64,000 bases of DNA from an uncultured Modestobacter sp. (GCF_947486615.1 NZ_CANKUD010000002.1:517611-581610); one strand, 5' to 3'; shown: positions 24,697-33,698, counted from the first letter of the stretch. Program-made: numbers and translations. Notes: generated by a model from the sequence alone, not told the origin.

Positions 24697-25476
24697 GTGG
24701 CCAAGCGCATCGACGTGTCCGACCTGGACATCTACTACGGCAACTTCAAGGCCGTGGAGGGCGTCAACGTCTCCATCGAGCCGCGCAGCATCACCGCGCT
24801 CATCGGTCCCTCGGGCTGTGGCAAGTCGACCTTCCTGCGGTCGCTGAACCGCATGCACGAGGTGATCCCGGGCGCGCGGGTGGAGGGCAAGGTCGTCATC
24901 GACGGCCAGGACCTCTACGGCTCCGACGTCGACCCGGTCGACGTCCGCCGGCAGATCGGCATGGTCTTCCAGCGGCCCAACCCGTTCCCGACCATGTCGA
25001 TCTACGACAACGTCATCGCCGGCGTGCGGCTGAACAGCGCGCGGATGAAGAAGTCCGACATGGACGACCTCGTCGAGCGGTCCCTCAAGGGCGCCAACCT
25101 CTGGACCGAGGTCAAGGACCGGCTGAACCGGCCCGGCTCGGGCCTGTCCGGCGGTCAGCAGCAGCGCCTCTGCATCGCCCGGGCGATCGCGGTGCAGCCC
25201 GAGGTACTGCTGATGGACGAGCCGTGCTCGGCCCTGGACCCCATCTCCACCCTCGCCATCGAGGACCTGATGACGGAGCTCAAGGAGCAGTTCACCATCG
25301 TCATCGTCACGCACAACATGCAGCAGGCGGCCCGGGTGAGCGAGTCCACCGGCTTCTTCAACCTCAACGGCGTGGGCCAGCCCGGCCGGCTGATCGAGTT
25401 CAACCCGACCGAGAAGATCTTCAGCAACCCCGACCAGAAGGCCACCGAGGACTACATCTCCGGTCGCTTCGGGTGA
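24697..25476 (+). CDS. pstB: Phosphate ABC transporter ATPase PstB
   Basis: 259 residues. Walker [10 protein letters not shown] (37-45), Q-loop [17 protein letters not shown], signature [16 protein letters not shown], Walker [14 protein letters not shown] and the switch histidine in [13 protein letters not shown] are all intact. It energises phosphate import by PstCA. GTG start, eight bases after GGAGG. The mycobacterial homologue phoT (Rv0820) also follows mshD. A strong hairpin 45 bases downstream ends the operon. Confidence 0.96.
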   Translation: MAKRIDVSDLDIYYGNFKAVEGVNVSIEPRSITALIGPSGCGKSTFLRSLNRMHEVIPGARVEGKVVIDGQDLYGSDVDPVDVRRQIGMVFQRPNPFPTMSIYDNVIAGVRLNSARMKKSDMDDLVERSLKGANLWTEVKDRLNRPGSGLSGGQQQRLCIARAIAVQPEVLLMDEPCSALDPISTLAIEDLMTELKEQFTIVIVTHNMQQAARVSESTGFFNLNGVGQPGRLIEFNPTEKIFSNPDQKATEDYISGRFG

Positions 25477-25505
25477 CCCCCCGCTGAGCCCGGCGCCCCG
25501 GTCGC

Positions 25506-28070
25506 TCAGCTGCAGGACGACGCGGCCCCGGCCTCCGTGCTCACGGAGGCCGGGGCCGCCGTCGTCGGTACCGGGGCGCCCAGCCCGACCGCCGCGAGGC
25601 CCGCGTAGTCCGGGCCGATGACCAGCTGCACGGCGGCGCCCACCTCGTCGGTCTCCAGCAGGACCGAGCCGGGGACGGCGGCGGCCACCGTCCGGGCCGG
25701 CTCCAGGGCCGCCGGGCCGTACCGGACGACGGTCCGGGTCACCGCGGCCGGCTCCACGCCCCGCGCGCCCACCCGGAACCCAGCGGCCGCCAGCCCGTCG
25801 GCGACCTCCGCCGCGCGTCCGGCACCGCTGGCGTCGAACACGTCGACGGTCACCCCGGCCGGCTCCACCGTCACCGTCGTGCCCTCGGGCACCGGGTCGG
25901 TCACCGCCGGCTCGGGCACCGTCTCGGCCGCGGCGGCCGGGTCGCCCTCTGCCGGGACCTCCTCCACTGCCGCGACCGGAACCCACCCCTGGTCGATCAC
26001 CGCGTCGAACAGCTCACGGGTCGCGGTCGCGTCGACCACCACGACTGCCTGGTCGCTGCCCGCCGGCACGTGACCGACCTGGGCCACCGGCAGCGCCGTC
26101 CGCTCCACCGCGTCCCCGTCGAGGTCGCCCAGCGTCGCGCCCAGGGCCCGGACGTCGCCCAGCGTCGTCTCCGCGTCGACGGTGAACGCGTCCCCGACGC
26201 GGGTGAGGAAGCGGGTGAGCGTCCAGGGGTCGGCCAGCGTCCCGGCGTCCAGGGCCGAGCGCAGCGTCGAGCTGAGCACCCGCTGCTCCCGCTCGGCCGC
26301 CGCCGCGCCGGTGACGTCGGACCCGGCGCCGGCCGCCTCCAGGTAGCCGCCGACCTCCTCGGCGCCCAGCTCGTGCGGCCCGGCGGGCAGCCCCAGGCCG
26401 GCGTCGGCCTGCGGCAGGCAGACCGGGACACCACCCAGGACGTCGACCAGCCCGGGCAGCCGGCTCACGTCCAGGGACAGGTAGTGGTCGACCCGCAGGC
26501 CGGTCAGCTGCTGCACCGACCGCACCAGGCAGGACGGTCCGCCGTCCACGAGTGCGGTGGCGAACGGCTCGGTGACCGGGCCGCGCACCGACCCGCCCGC
26601 CGTCCGGCAGGTGGGGGTGTCGCTGAGCGCAGTCGGGGGGACGGTGACGAGCACGGCGCGCTCGTCCTCCCCGTTCCCGGAGACGTGCACGATGAGCGTG
26701 CTCACCGCCGACAGCCCGCGCCGGCCGGGCAGGTCGGTGCCCACGACCAGGTAGGTGCGGGAGGCCTCCTGCAGCTGCGGGGCCAGCACCTCCGGCCCGT
26801 CCACGACCAGGGCGTCGACCTCGTCGATCGACTGGTCCACGTAGAAGTACAGCCCCACGTACCAGCCGGCCACCAGGCCGAGCACGGCCGCCAGGGCGAG
26901 CGCGACCCGGGTCAGCCGCCGGCGGACCGGGCCGGCCGGTGCCCGCGCGGGCTCGACCCGGGCCGCCGTCGAGCCGTTGACGGGCAGGTCCCGACCGGGG
27001 ATCGGCGGGACCGGCAGGCTGCGCCGCACGCCGGGCACCGGTACCGACGGCTGTGCCGAGACCGCCCCGGGACCAGGACCGGGCGCCACCGGCCCGCCCG
27101 CTGCCGGCGCGGGTGACGGGCCGCTCACGGACGCGGCAGCCGACGGGGATGCGGCAGGCGGAGGCGGGGTGGACGGCTGAGGAGACGCCGGGGGCGAAGG
27201 CGGGGTGGCCGGCCGGGGGGACGCCCCGGGCGACGCCACGGGCGCAGGTGTCGGACGGGCGGGCACCCCCGGTGCGCCTGCCGGGCGGGACGGCGGAGGT
27301 GCGGCCGGTGTCGGGGCAGCAGCAGCGACCGGGGACGCGGGTCCGGCAGCAGGAGGGGCGGGCGCCTCGGCCGGCACGGGGCGCGCGGCCGGGCGTGCCG
27401 GCGGCGAGCTGTCGCTCCGGGAGCCCGGGCCGGTCGGCCGGACGGGCGACGGGACGACCGGCGGCGGAGGAGGCGTGGCACCCAGCCGGGAGCCGGGCGA
27501 CGGGGCAGCGGGGGGCGCCGCACCCGGCCGGGAACCGGGCGCTGGGCGCGACGGGGCGACAGCGGGCGCCGGGGGTGCCGGGGGTGCCGCGCCCAGCCGG
27601 GGACCGGGCGACGGGACGTCAGGGGCGGCCGGAGGTGCCGCACCCGGCCGGGAACCAGGCCCTGCCTGGGCCGGGCGGTCAGGGGGCTGGGGGGCGGGCG
27701 ATCCCGCGCCGGACGACGAGGGCCCTTCCTCGTCGGTTGCCGGGCCGGGCATCGCGGGCTGCCAGCCGGTCGGCAGCACCGGCGGCGACGGTGGGGCCAC
27801 CGGGTCACGGCGCACGCCACCCCGGGGCGCCGGGCCGGCCGGCGACGTCCCGGCCGGCACGTCCGGCCGCCCGCTGCGCCCGGAGGCCCGGCCCGCCTCG
27901 TCCACCGGCTCCTGTCGGCCGGTGGCCTCGGCCTCCCGACGTCCGGCGCGCCGCCGGGGCACGCCACCGTTGCCCTGCCGGGCGAGCAGCTCGGCCACGG
28001 TCAGCGGAGCGGCCGGGGTGCCGTCCTCGGCCCCGCCTCGCGTCGGCTGGTCGGCCACCGGCGTCGACAT
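25506..28070 (-). CDS. LytR-CpsA-Psr-like protein with long Pro-rich N-terminus and LytR_C domain
   Basis: 854 residues. Residues 1-380 are a disordered Pro/Ala/Gly/Arg-rich region, cytoplasmic by topology. A single transmembrane helix follows (about 385-407). Residues 425-650 resemble an LCP domain (TYLVVGTD, LVRSVQQLTGLRVDHYLSLD, LVDVLGGVPVCLPQ), and about 740-830 is a LytR_C domain. LCP enzymes attach glycopolymers to peptidoglycan. Here the usual RD after the central strand reads PPT (VTVPPTALSD) and the YVRxR block is YLEAA, so the catalytic arginines seem lost. It may be a non-catalytic envelope protein. The last 18 codons contain a terminator hairpin. Confidence 0.75.
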   Translation of the reverse strand: MSTPVADQPTRGGAEDGTPAAPLTVAELLARQGNGGVPRRRAGRREAEATGRQEPVDEAGRASGRSGRPDVPAGTSPAGPAPRGGVRRDPVAPPSPPVLPTGWQPAMPGPATDEEGPSSSGAGSPAPQPPDRPAQAGPGSRPGAAPPAAPDVPSPGPRLGAAPPAPPAPAVAPSRPAPGSRPGAAPPAAPSPGSRLGATPPPPPVVPSPVRPTGPGSRSDSSPPARPAARPVPAEAPAPPAAGPASPVAAAAPTPAAPPPSRPAGAPGVPARPTPAPVASPGASPRPATPPSPPASPQPSTPPPPAASPSAAASVSGPSPAPAAGGPVAPGPGPGAVSAQPSVPVPGVRRSLPVPPIPGRDLPVNGSTAARVEPARAPAGPVRRRLTRVALALAAVLGLVAGWYVGLYFYVDQSIDEVDALVVDGPEVLAPQLQEASRTYLVVGTDLPGRRGLSAVSTLIVHVSGNGEDERAVLVTVPPTALSDTPTCRTAGGSVRGPVTEPFATALVDGGPSCLVRSVQQLTGLRVDHYLSLDVSRLPGLVDVLGGVPVCLPQADAGLGLPAGPHELGAEEVGGYLEAAGAGSDVTGAAAAEREQRVLSSTLRSALDAGTLADPWTLTRFLTRVGDAFTVDAETTLGDVRALGATLGDLDGDAVERTALPVAQVGHVPAGSDQAVVVVDATATRELFDAVIDQGWVPVAAVEEVPAEGDPAAAAETVPEPAVTDPVPEGTTVTVEPAGVTVDVFDASGAGRAAEVADGLAAAGFRVGARGVEPAAVTRTVVRYGPAALEPARTVAAAVPGSVLLETDEVGAAVQLVIGPDYAGLAAVGLGAPVPTTAAPASVSTEAGAASSCS
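25522..25559. terminator. Long perfect hairpin inside the 3' end of the LCP-like gene
   Basis: Two 18-base arms (25522-25539 and 25542-25559; left arm begins GCGGCCCCGG) are exact reverse complements. The hairpin lies 45 bases after pstB and within the last codons of the convergent LCP-like gene, so it can end pst transcription while being translated on the other strand. Confidence 0.75.
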
Positions 28071-28276
28071 CCCATCGTCGTGGTCGGTGCAGCCCCGGCC
28101 GGGGCTGCTCGTGCTGCGCGCGGTCGGACCGGTGGTCGTCGACCTGGCGACCGGTCCACGATACGGGCGGTGCGGCCGCCCGCCGGCCGGACGCGCGGGC
28201 AGCTCGACGATCGTCGAACCGGTGACGGACCCGTCCCGACCGGCAGCCCGAGGGGCCGGACCGTAGCGTCCTGCAG

Positions 28277-29413
28277 GTGAAGCTGCCCTTCCCCGGCCCG
28301 TCGGACGTGCTCAGCGCAGCAGGCGGGCTGCGTGACGGAGTCACCGAGGCCCTGGCCCTGCTGCCCCGCGTGGTCGGCATGGTCGACGAGTTCGAGCACC
28401 TGCTCACGCGGGTGACCGCCCTCCTCGACCGGGTGGAACGGGTCGCCGACCGCGCGGAACTGGCGGTCACCGGGATCGACGCGACCCGGATGCTGGCCGA
28501 GGAGGCCATGGCCCGGATCGCGGTCACCCAGGCACGGGCCGACGAGGCGGTGGGCCGGATCGGGGTCACCAACGACGCCGCGGACGCCGCAGTGGCGAGG
28601 ATCGGCGCCACCAACGACGCCGCCGACGCAGCCGTCGCCCGCATCGGGACCACCAACGACGCCGCCGATGCGGCCGTGGCGAGGATCGGGGTGACCAACG
28701 ACGCCGCCGACCTCGCCGTCGCCCGGATCGGCGTCACGAACGACGCGGCGGACGGCGCCGTGGCGAGGATCGGGGTCACGAACGACGCGGCCGACGCCGC
28801 CGTCGCCCGGATCGGGGTGACCAACGACGCCGCCGACCTCGCCGTCGCCCGGATCGGCGTCACGAACGACGCGGCGGACGGCGCCGTGGCGAGGATCGGG
28901 GTGACGAACGACGCCGCGGACGGCGCCGTCGCCCGGATCGGCGCCACCAACGACGCCGCGGACGGCGCAGTCGCCCGGATCGGGGCGACCAACGACGCCG
29001 CCGACCTCGCCGTGGCCCGGATCGGCGGGACGACCGATGCCGCCGACGGCCTGCTCGACCGGACGGAGACCCTGCTCCGGGCCGTCCAGCCGCTGCTGGA
29101 CGAGTACCACCCCGCCCTCACCGCCCTGGCGCCGGCGTTCACCCGGTTCGTCGCCCAGCTGGACGACGATGAGGTCACCGCGCTGATCACCCTCATCGAC
29201 CGGATGCCCGCCATGGTCGTGCACCTGGACGACAACGTGCTACCGGTGCTGGCCACCCTCGGCGACGTGGCGCCGGACGTGCACACCCTGGTCGACACGG
29301 TGCAGGACATGCGGCAGATCGTGAAGGGCTTCCCCGGCTCCCGGCTGTTCCGCCGCCGCGGCGCGGAGGAGATCGCCGAGGAGGAGGCGGAGGCGGCCGA
29401 CGGCGCCCACTGA
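28277..29413 (+). CDS. Coiled-coil protein with twelve 14-residue repeats
   Basis: 378 residues. Residues 1-93 are helical, with heptad-like spacing. Residues 94-261 are twelve nearly identical 14-residue units of the form RIGVTNDAADxAVA, two heptads each, so a long continuous coiled coil is expected. Residues 262-378 are a conserved-looking helical domain (LLDEYHPALTALAPAFTRFV, LIDRMPAMVVHLDDNVLPVL) with a Glu-rich end. No signal peptide or membrane segment. A TAGCGT -10 box (28264-28269) is 7 bases before the GTG, so the mRNA is probably leaderless. Diverges from the LCP-like gene. The C-terminal domain resembles uncharacterised actinobacterial proteins; function is unknown. Confidence 0.8.
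   Translation: MKLPFPGPSDVLSAAGGLRDGVTEALALLPRVVGMVDEFEHLLTRVTALLDRVERVADRAELAVTGIDATRMLAEEAMARIAVTQARADEAVGRIGVTNDAADAAVARIGATNDAADAAVARIGTTNDAADAAVARIGVTNDAADLAVARIGVTNDAADGAVARIGVTNDAADAAVARIGVTNDAADLAVARIGVTNDAADGAVARIGVTNDAADGAVARIGATNDAADGAVARIGATNDAADLAVARIGGTTDAADGLLDRTETLLRAVQPLLDEYHPALTALAPAFTRFVAQLDDDEVTALITLIDRMPAMVVHLDDNVLPVLATLGDVAPDVHTLVDTVQDMRQIVKGFPGSRLFRRRGAEEIAEEEAEAADGAH
28556..29059 (+). repeat. 42-bp coding minisatellite, 12 units
   Basis: Twelve in-frame 42-base units encoding RIGxTNDAADxAVA. Only codons 4 and 11 of the unit vary in most copies (Val/Ala/Thr and Ala/Leu/Gly); the final unit is the most diverged. Near identity at DNA level suggests recent duplication or gene conversion. 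Confidence 0.9.
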
Positions 29414-29503
29414 CGCGCCGCACCCCCGGAGCCGGACACACCACCGGCGCCGCCCCAGGAGGGACGGCGCCGGTGGGCTCAGCGCGGGTGCGGACCCGGC
29501 CGG

Positions 29504-29929
29504 TCAGGTCTCGGTGGGGTACCCCAGCGCCCGGACCACGTCGCCGATCCGCTCGTAGACCTCGCCCTCGGGGAGCCGGGACAGCTCGTCGGCGACCACG
29601 TCGGGCGCGCGGTGGTCGCGCGCGGCCTCGACCAGCTCGGGCCCGGTGCTGGGGAAGTCCGCCCGGTCGAGCCAGCGGGCCAGCTCGGCGCGCGCGGTGA
29701 CCGCGTCGGCCGTCATGCCGACCGGGATGCCGCCGGTGAGGCTGCCGGCCGGATCTGCGTCGACGTCGGGCTGGCCCTCGCCGACCGGCTCGACCTCGCG
29801 CCACTCCTCGGAGCGGGTGGCCCGCTCGGCCTTCATCATCCCCTGCACCTCGTGCTCGAGCTCCTCGTCGAGCCGGGGGTTGTGCTTGGTGCTGCGGCTC
29901 CCGACGAAGCCGGCGTCGTTCTCGCTCAT
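29504..29929 (-). CDS. DUF2795-like small protein
   Basis: 141 residues. The N-terminal half is charged and probably flexible (MSENDAGFVGSRSTKHNP). The C-terminal half has two similar helical segments: TARAELARWLDRADFPSTG and VVADELSRLPEGEVYERIGD, resembling DUF2795 repeats of unknown function. ATG 29929 follows AGGAGGAG, which fixes the start inside a longer frame. It lies just after a DUF2945 gene on the same strand; both are types often found near stress genes. Confidence 0.7.
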   Translation of the reverse strand: MSENDAGFVGSRSTKHNPRLDEELEHEVQGMMKAERATRSEEWREVEPVGEGQPDVDADPAGSLTGGIPVGMTADAVTARAELARWLDRADFPSTGPELVEAARDHRAPDVVADELSRLPEGEVYERIGDVVRALGYPTET

Positions 29930-29963
29930 GTTCTCCTCCTCCGTGCCACCGCTGGCGGCAGCG

Positions 29964-30173
29964 TCAGTCCTCGTGCAGCGCACTGCCCTTGTGCACCGCC
30001 GTGCCACCGCTCTTCTCGCTCGTCACCTCGTACTGAGGCTCGTCCTTGCTCGCGCGCACGGTCCGGCCGGCCGCCTCGGTGTCCTCGGTGATCGTGCGCT
30101 GGACGGTGCCCTCGGCCTCGCCCCCGTGGCTCTTCCAGCTCACGTGGTCGCCCTTGGCGAACTCATCGGCCAT
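29964..30173 (-). CDS. DUF2945 (hypervirulence-associated TUDOR-like) protein
   Basis: 69 residues with the family pattern KGDHVSWKSHGGEAEGTV, then RTVRASKDEPQYEVTSEKSG and TAVHKGSAL. The fold is a small beta-barrel; function is unknown. ATG 30173 is preceded by GGAGGGC. The 34 bases to the next gene suggest a two-gene operon. The 318-bp gap upstream (30174-30491) holds the start of the divergent siderophore-interacting gene and otherwise nothing I recognise. Confidence 0.8.
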   Translation of the reverse strand: MADEFAKGDHVSWKSHGGEAEGTVQRTITEDTEAAGRTVRASKDEPQYEVTSEKSGGTAVHKGSALHED

Positions 30174-30491
30174 GTCGCGTGCCCTCCTCAGCGGTCGGTG
30201 GACAGGTGCCTGCCCGGGGCGCGGCAGTGCCACACATCTGCCCCCGTCCGTCGATCACCCCGGTCCGGTTCACCGCATCGGACTCACTCGATCGGGGGGA
30301 CTGTGCCCCGAGCGTGGTGCTGCCCCGAGAACCGTCACGTAGCGTGGTCATCCGACGGGGTCCACGGAGCGTCTCCCCCGGTCAGCGCAGTCAGCTGATC
30401 ACGTTCCGTGACAGCCCCGTCCTCGATCGCCGGCCCGGCCGGCCCCATTCCCCCGGGGCTGGTCGGGTCGGCCTCGTTAGGCTCGCTCCTC

Positions 30492-31271
30492 GTGAACCCG
30501 CCCGAGGATGCCGCTGTCCGTCCGGTCGACGTCCTCACCGTGACCGCCGTGTGGGACGTGACCCCCGCCGTCCGGCGGGTCACGCTCACCGCGCCGGCCG
30601 AGGTGGTCGCCGCCGCCGGGCCGACGCTGTCCCTGCTCGTCCCCCGCGTCGACGACCCCGCCCCACGTTGGCCCGAGGTCGCCCGCGACGGCCGGATCGT
30701 CTGGCCGCAGGGCAGCCACGGGGTCGCCCTGCGCAGCTACACCTCCCGCCGCCAGGACCCCGACGCCGGCGAGCTGGACATCGACTTCGTGCTGCACGGG
30801 GACGGGCCGGCCGCGAGCTGGGCGGCGGCCGCGGCCCCCGGCGCCGTCCTCGCGGTGGCCAGCGCCGCCCCGCTGGGCGCCGCGCCGGCCGGCTGGCTGC
30901 TGCTGGCCGGCGACGAGACGGCGATCCCGGCGATCAGCCGCATCCTTTCCGCGGCCGGCCCGCAGACCCGGGGGCTCGCCCTGCTGGAGGTGGCCGGGCC
31001 GGCCGAGGAGCAGGACCTTGCGGGGCCGCCGGGCGTCGAGCTGCGCTGGCTGCACCGCGCGGACGCCGACCCCGGCAGCAGCCTGCTGGCCGACGCGGTG
31101 GCGGCCCTCCCCCGCCCGGAGGGCGAGGACCTGTTCGCCTGGGTCGGCGCCGAGTCGGCCACCGTCCGCACCGTCCGGGCCGACCTGCGGGGGCGCTGGG
31201 GGCTGCGCCGGCACCAGCACCACGCCATCGGCTACTGGCGCCAGGGCCGGGCCATGTCGCCCGCCGGCTGA
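30492..31271 (+). CDS. Siderophore-interacting protein (FAD-dependent ferric reductase)
   Basis: 259 residues. The N-terminal FAD domain has VDVLTVTAVWDVTPAVRRVT and the LRSYTSRR flavin motif; the C-terminal domain has LLAGDETAIPAISRIL and ends with HHAIGYWRQG, standard for SIP proteins. They release iron from siderophores by reduction in the cytoplasm. GTG 30492 is chosen over the in-frame upstream start at 30408 because TAGGCT (30478-30483) lies 8 bases before it. The context GTTAGGCTCGC resembles the core of an iron-box (IdeR/DtxR) site. Confidence 0.88.
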   Translation: MNPPEDAAVRPVDVLTVTAVWDVTPAVRRVTLTAPAEVVAAAGPTLSLLVPRVDDPAPRWPEVARDGRIVWPQGSHGVALRSYTSRRQDPDAGELDIDFVLHGDGPAASWAAAAAPGAVLAVASAAPLGAAPAGWLLLAGDETAIPAISRILSAAGPQTRGLALLEVAGPAEEQDLAGPPGVELRWLHRADADPGSSLLADAVAALPRPEGEDLFAWVGAESATVRTVRADLRGRWGLRRHQHHAIGYWRQGRAMSPAG

Positions 31272-31337
31272 CCTGCGTCCAGCGTCCTCACAGGTAGCGT
31301 CCAGCTCAGCCGAAGCCGGGCGGCCCATCCTGACGGG

Positions 31338-32114
31338 ATGACGACGACGGCCGCACAGGGTCCATCGGGAGGGGTCGTGTCCACCAGTTCCGGTCAGCCC
31401 GCAGCCGGCTCCGCCAAGCCCGAGGCCCGCCTGCTCGTGGTCGACGACGAGCCGAACATCCGCGAGCTGCTGTCGGCCAGCCTGCGGTTCGCCGGGTTCG
31501 AGGTCGCCACCGCACCCGACGGTCAGCAGGCGCTGGCGGCGGTCGACCAGTTCCGCCCCGACCTGCTGGTGCTCGACGTGATGATGCCCGGCCTGGACGG
31601 CTTCGGCGTCGTCCGCCGACTGCGGCAGAACGGCACCCACACCCCGGTGCTCTTCCTCACCGCCCGGGACGGCGGCGAGGACAAGGTCACCGGCCTCACC
31701 CTCGGCGGCGACGACTACGTGACCAAGCCGTTCAGCCTGGACGAGGTGCTGGCCCGCATCCGGGCGGTGCTGCGGCGCAGCCAGGCCGTCCAGCAGGCGA
31801 GCGAGTCACCGAAGCTCGTCTTCGCCGACATCGAGCTGGACGAGGAGTCCCACGAGGTCCTCAAGGCCGGGAAGCTGGTCAGCCTCTCCCCCACCGAGTT
31901 CAAGCTGCTGCGCTACCTGTTGACCAACGCCGGCCGGGTGCTGTCCAAGGCCCAGATCCTCGACCACGTGTGGAACTACGACTTCAACGGCGAGGCCAAC
32001 GTCGTGGAGTCCTACATCTCCTACCTGCGCCGCAAGATCGACACGACCGAGCCACGGTTGCTGCACACCCTCCGCGGCGTCGGCTACTCGCTCCGGCTGC
32101 CGCGCGGCACGTGA
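31338..32114 (+). CDS. PhoP-like OmpR-family response regulator
   Basis: 258 residues. Receiver domain with acidic pocket VVDDEPN, phospho-acceptor D80 in LLVLDVMMPG and the switch lysine in DDYVTKPFSLDEV. The winged helix contains VSLSPTEFKLLRYLLTNAG and NVVESYISYLRRKID. The sequence is close to mycobacterial PhoP/TcrX-type regulators. ATG 31338 is used; GTG 31377 is possible, giving a normal short N-terminus. The stop overlaps the kinase start (GTGA). Confidence 0.93.
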   Translation: MTTTAAQGPSGGVVSTSSGQPAAGSAKPEARLLVVDDEPNIRELLSASLRFAGFEVATAPDGQQALAAVDQFRPDLLVLDVMMPGLDGFGVVRRLRQNGTHTPVLFLTARDGGEDKVTGLTLGGDDYVTKPFSLDEVLARIRAVLRRSQAVQQASESPKLVFADIELDEESHEVLKAGKLVSLSPTEFKLLRYLLTNAGRVLSKAQILDHVWNYDFNGEANVVESYISYLRRKIDTTEPRLLHTLRGVGYSLRLPRGT

Positions 32115-33664
32115 CGACGACGCCCCTCCCGCTGGAGCCGGCATCCGCGCCGCCCTCCTCGGCGGCGGCACCGCCCGACGGTTCCACCCCGGTCGCACCC
32201 CGCCCCGGCCCTCGGGTGCCACTGCGGGTCACCCTGGTCGCGCTGCTGGTTGCCCTGGTCACCCTGGCGCTGGCGGCGACCGGCCTGACTGCGACGTCCC
32301 TGCTCCGTGGCTACCTTATCGACCAGCAGGACCGACAGCTCGTCGAGGCGGTCAGGGAGGTCGCCGACAGGGACCCGACCTACCTGGCCAACGCCTGCAG
32401 CCAGCCCACCATCGCCATCCCCGGCGGCTACCTGGCCTGCCTGGGCACCAACGGGTCGATCCGCGAGTTTGCCATCCGCCCTTCGCTCTCCTCCCTGCCC
32501 TACGTCGACGACATCACCGCGGCGAACGTCGACGAGTACGGCTCCGACCCGTTCACGGTCCGCTCCCGGGACGGCAGCACGTCGTGGCGGGTGATCGTCG
32601 TGCCCGTCACCGACGACCTCGCCGTCCTGATCGGCACCGACCTGGGCGAGGACCGCGACGTCGTCGCCCGGCTGGTGCGGATCGAGCTGTTCGTCGGCCT
32701 GCTGGTCCTGGTGGTGCTGGGGGTGGCCGGCTACCTGCTGGTGCGCAGCAGCCTGCGGCCACTGCAGGAGGTCGAGCACACCGCGCAGGCGATCGCCGCC
32801 GGCGACCTGTCCCGCCGCGTGCCGGTCGGCGACGAGCGGACCGAGGTCGGCCGGCTCTCCACCGCACTGAACGGGATGCTGGGCCGGATCGAGAGCTCCT
32901 TCCGGGCCCAGCAGGCCTCCGAGGAGCAGGCGGTCGCCTCCGAGGCGCGGATGCGCCGCTTCGTCGCCGACGCCAGCCACGAGCTGCGCACGCCGCTGAC
33001 CTCGATCCGCGGGTTCGCCGAGTTGCACCGGCAGGGCGCGGTCCGCGGCCCGGAGGACACCGGCCGGATCATGCAGCGGATCGAGGCCGAGGCGACCCGG
33101 ATGGGCCTGCTCGTCGAGGACCTGCTGCAGCTGGCCCGGCTGGACCAGCAGCGACCGCTGACCCTGGTTCCGGTCGACCTGGCCGAGCTGGCCGGGGACG
33201 CCGTCCACGACGCCCGGGCGGTGCAGCCCGACCGGCCGCTGGGCCTGCAGCTGGACCCCTCGCTCACCGACGTACCGGTGGTGCGCGGCGACGAGGCGCG
33301 GCTGCGCCAGGTGATCGGGAACCTGGTCACCAACGCGCTCACCCACACCCCCGCCGACGCCCGGGTGACCGTGCGGCTGTCGGAGGACCCGGCCGAGCCG
33401 GGCACCGTCGTGCTCGCGGTCAGCGACGAGGGGCCCGGGCTGGCACCGGCGGACGCCGAGCGGGTGTTCGAGCGGTTCTACCGGGTCGACGCCTCGCGCA
33501 CCCGCGCCGCCGGGGGCACCGGCCTCGGCCTGTCCATCGTCTCCTCGCTGGTCGCGGCGCACGGTGGCCGGGTGGAGCTGCTCACCGCCCCCGGCGAGGG
33601 GGCCACGTTCGCCGTCCACCTGCCCCGGTCGGGGCCGGCCACGGCCGAGCCGGGACCCGGCTGA
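32111..33664 (+). CDS. Sensor histidine kinase
   Basis: 517 residues. A Pro/Ala-rich N-terminal tail, transmembrane helix 1 (about 40-62), an extracytoplasmic sensor (about 65-190), transmembrane helix 2 (about 195-215) and a HAMP domain follow. The H-box is DASHELRTPL with phospho-acceptor H290; ATP-binding motifs are NLVTNALTHTP, DEGPGL, FERFYR and GTGLGLSIV. GTG 32111 overlaps the regulator stop, so the pair is translationally coupled. The sensor domain has two Cys (NACSQPT, YLACLG), a possible disulfide. The signal is unknown. Confidence 0.93.
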   Translation: MTTTPLPLEPASAPPSSAAAPPDGSTPVAPRPGPRVPLRVTLVALLVALVTLALAATGLTATSLLRGYLIDQQDRQLVEAVREVADRDPTYLANACSQPTIAIPGGYLACLGTNGSIREFAIRPSLSSLPYVDDITAANVDEYGSDPFTVRSRDGSTSWRVIVVPVTDDLAVLIGTDLGEDRDVVARLVRIELFVGLLVLVVLGVAGYLLVRSSLRPLQEVEHTAQAIAAGDLSRRVPVGDERTEVGRLSTALNGMLGRIESSFRAQQASEEQAVASEARMRRFVADASHELRTPLTSIRGFAELHRQGAVRGPEDTGRIMQRIEAEATRMGLLVEDLLQLARLDQQRPLTLVPVDLAELAGDAVHDARAVQPDRPLGLQLDPSLTDVPVVRGDEARLRQVIGNLVTNALTHTPADARVTVRLSEDPAEPGTVVLAVSDEGPGLAPADAERVFERFYRVDASRTRAAGGTGLGLSIVSSLVAAHGGRVELLTAPGEGATFAVHLPRSGPATAEPGPG

Positions 33665-33698
33665 GCGGACCGGCCCGGCCGGCTGGTCTGATCCACCG

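Noticed and set aside
28556..29059. Regular repeats that might be taken for a CRISPR array
   Set aside because: The repeats are in frame, have no unique spacers, and encode a coiled coil.
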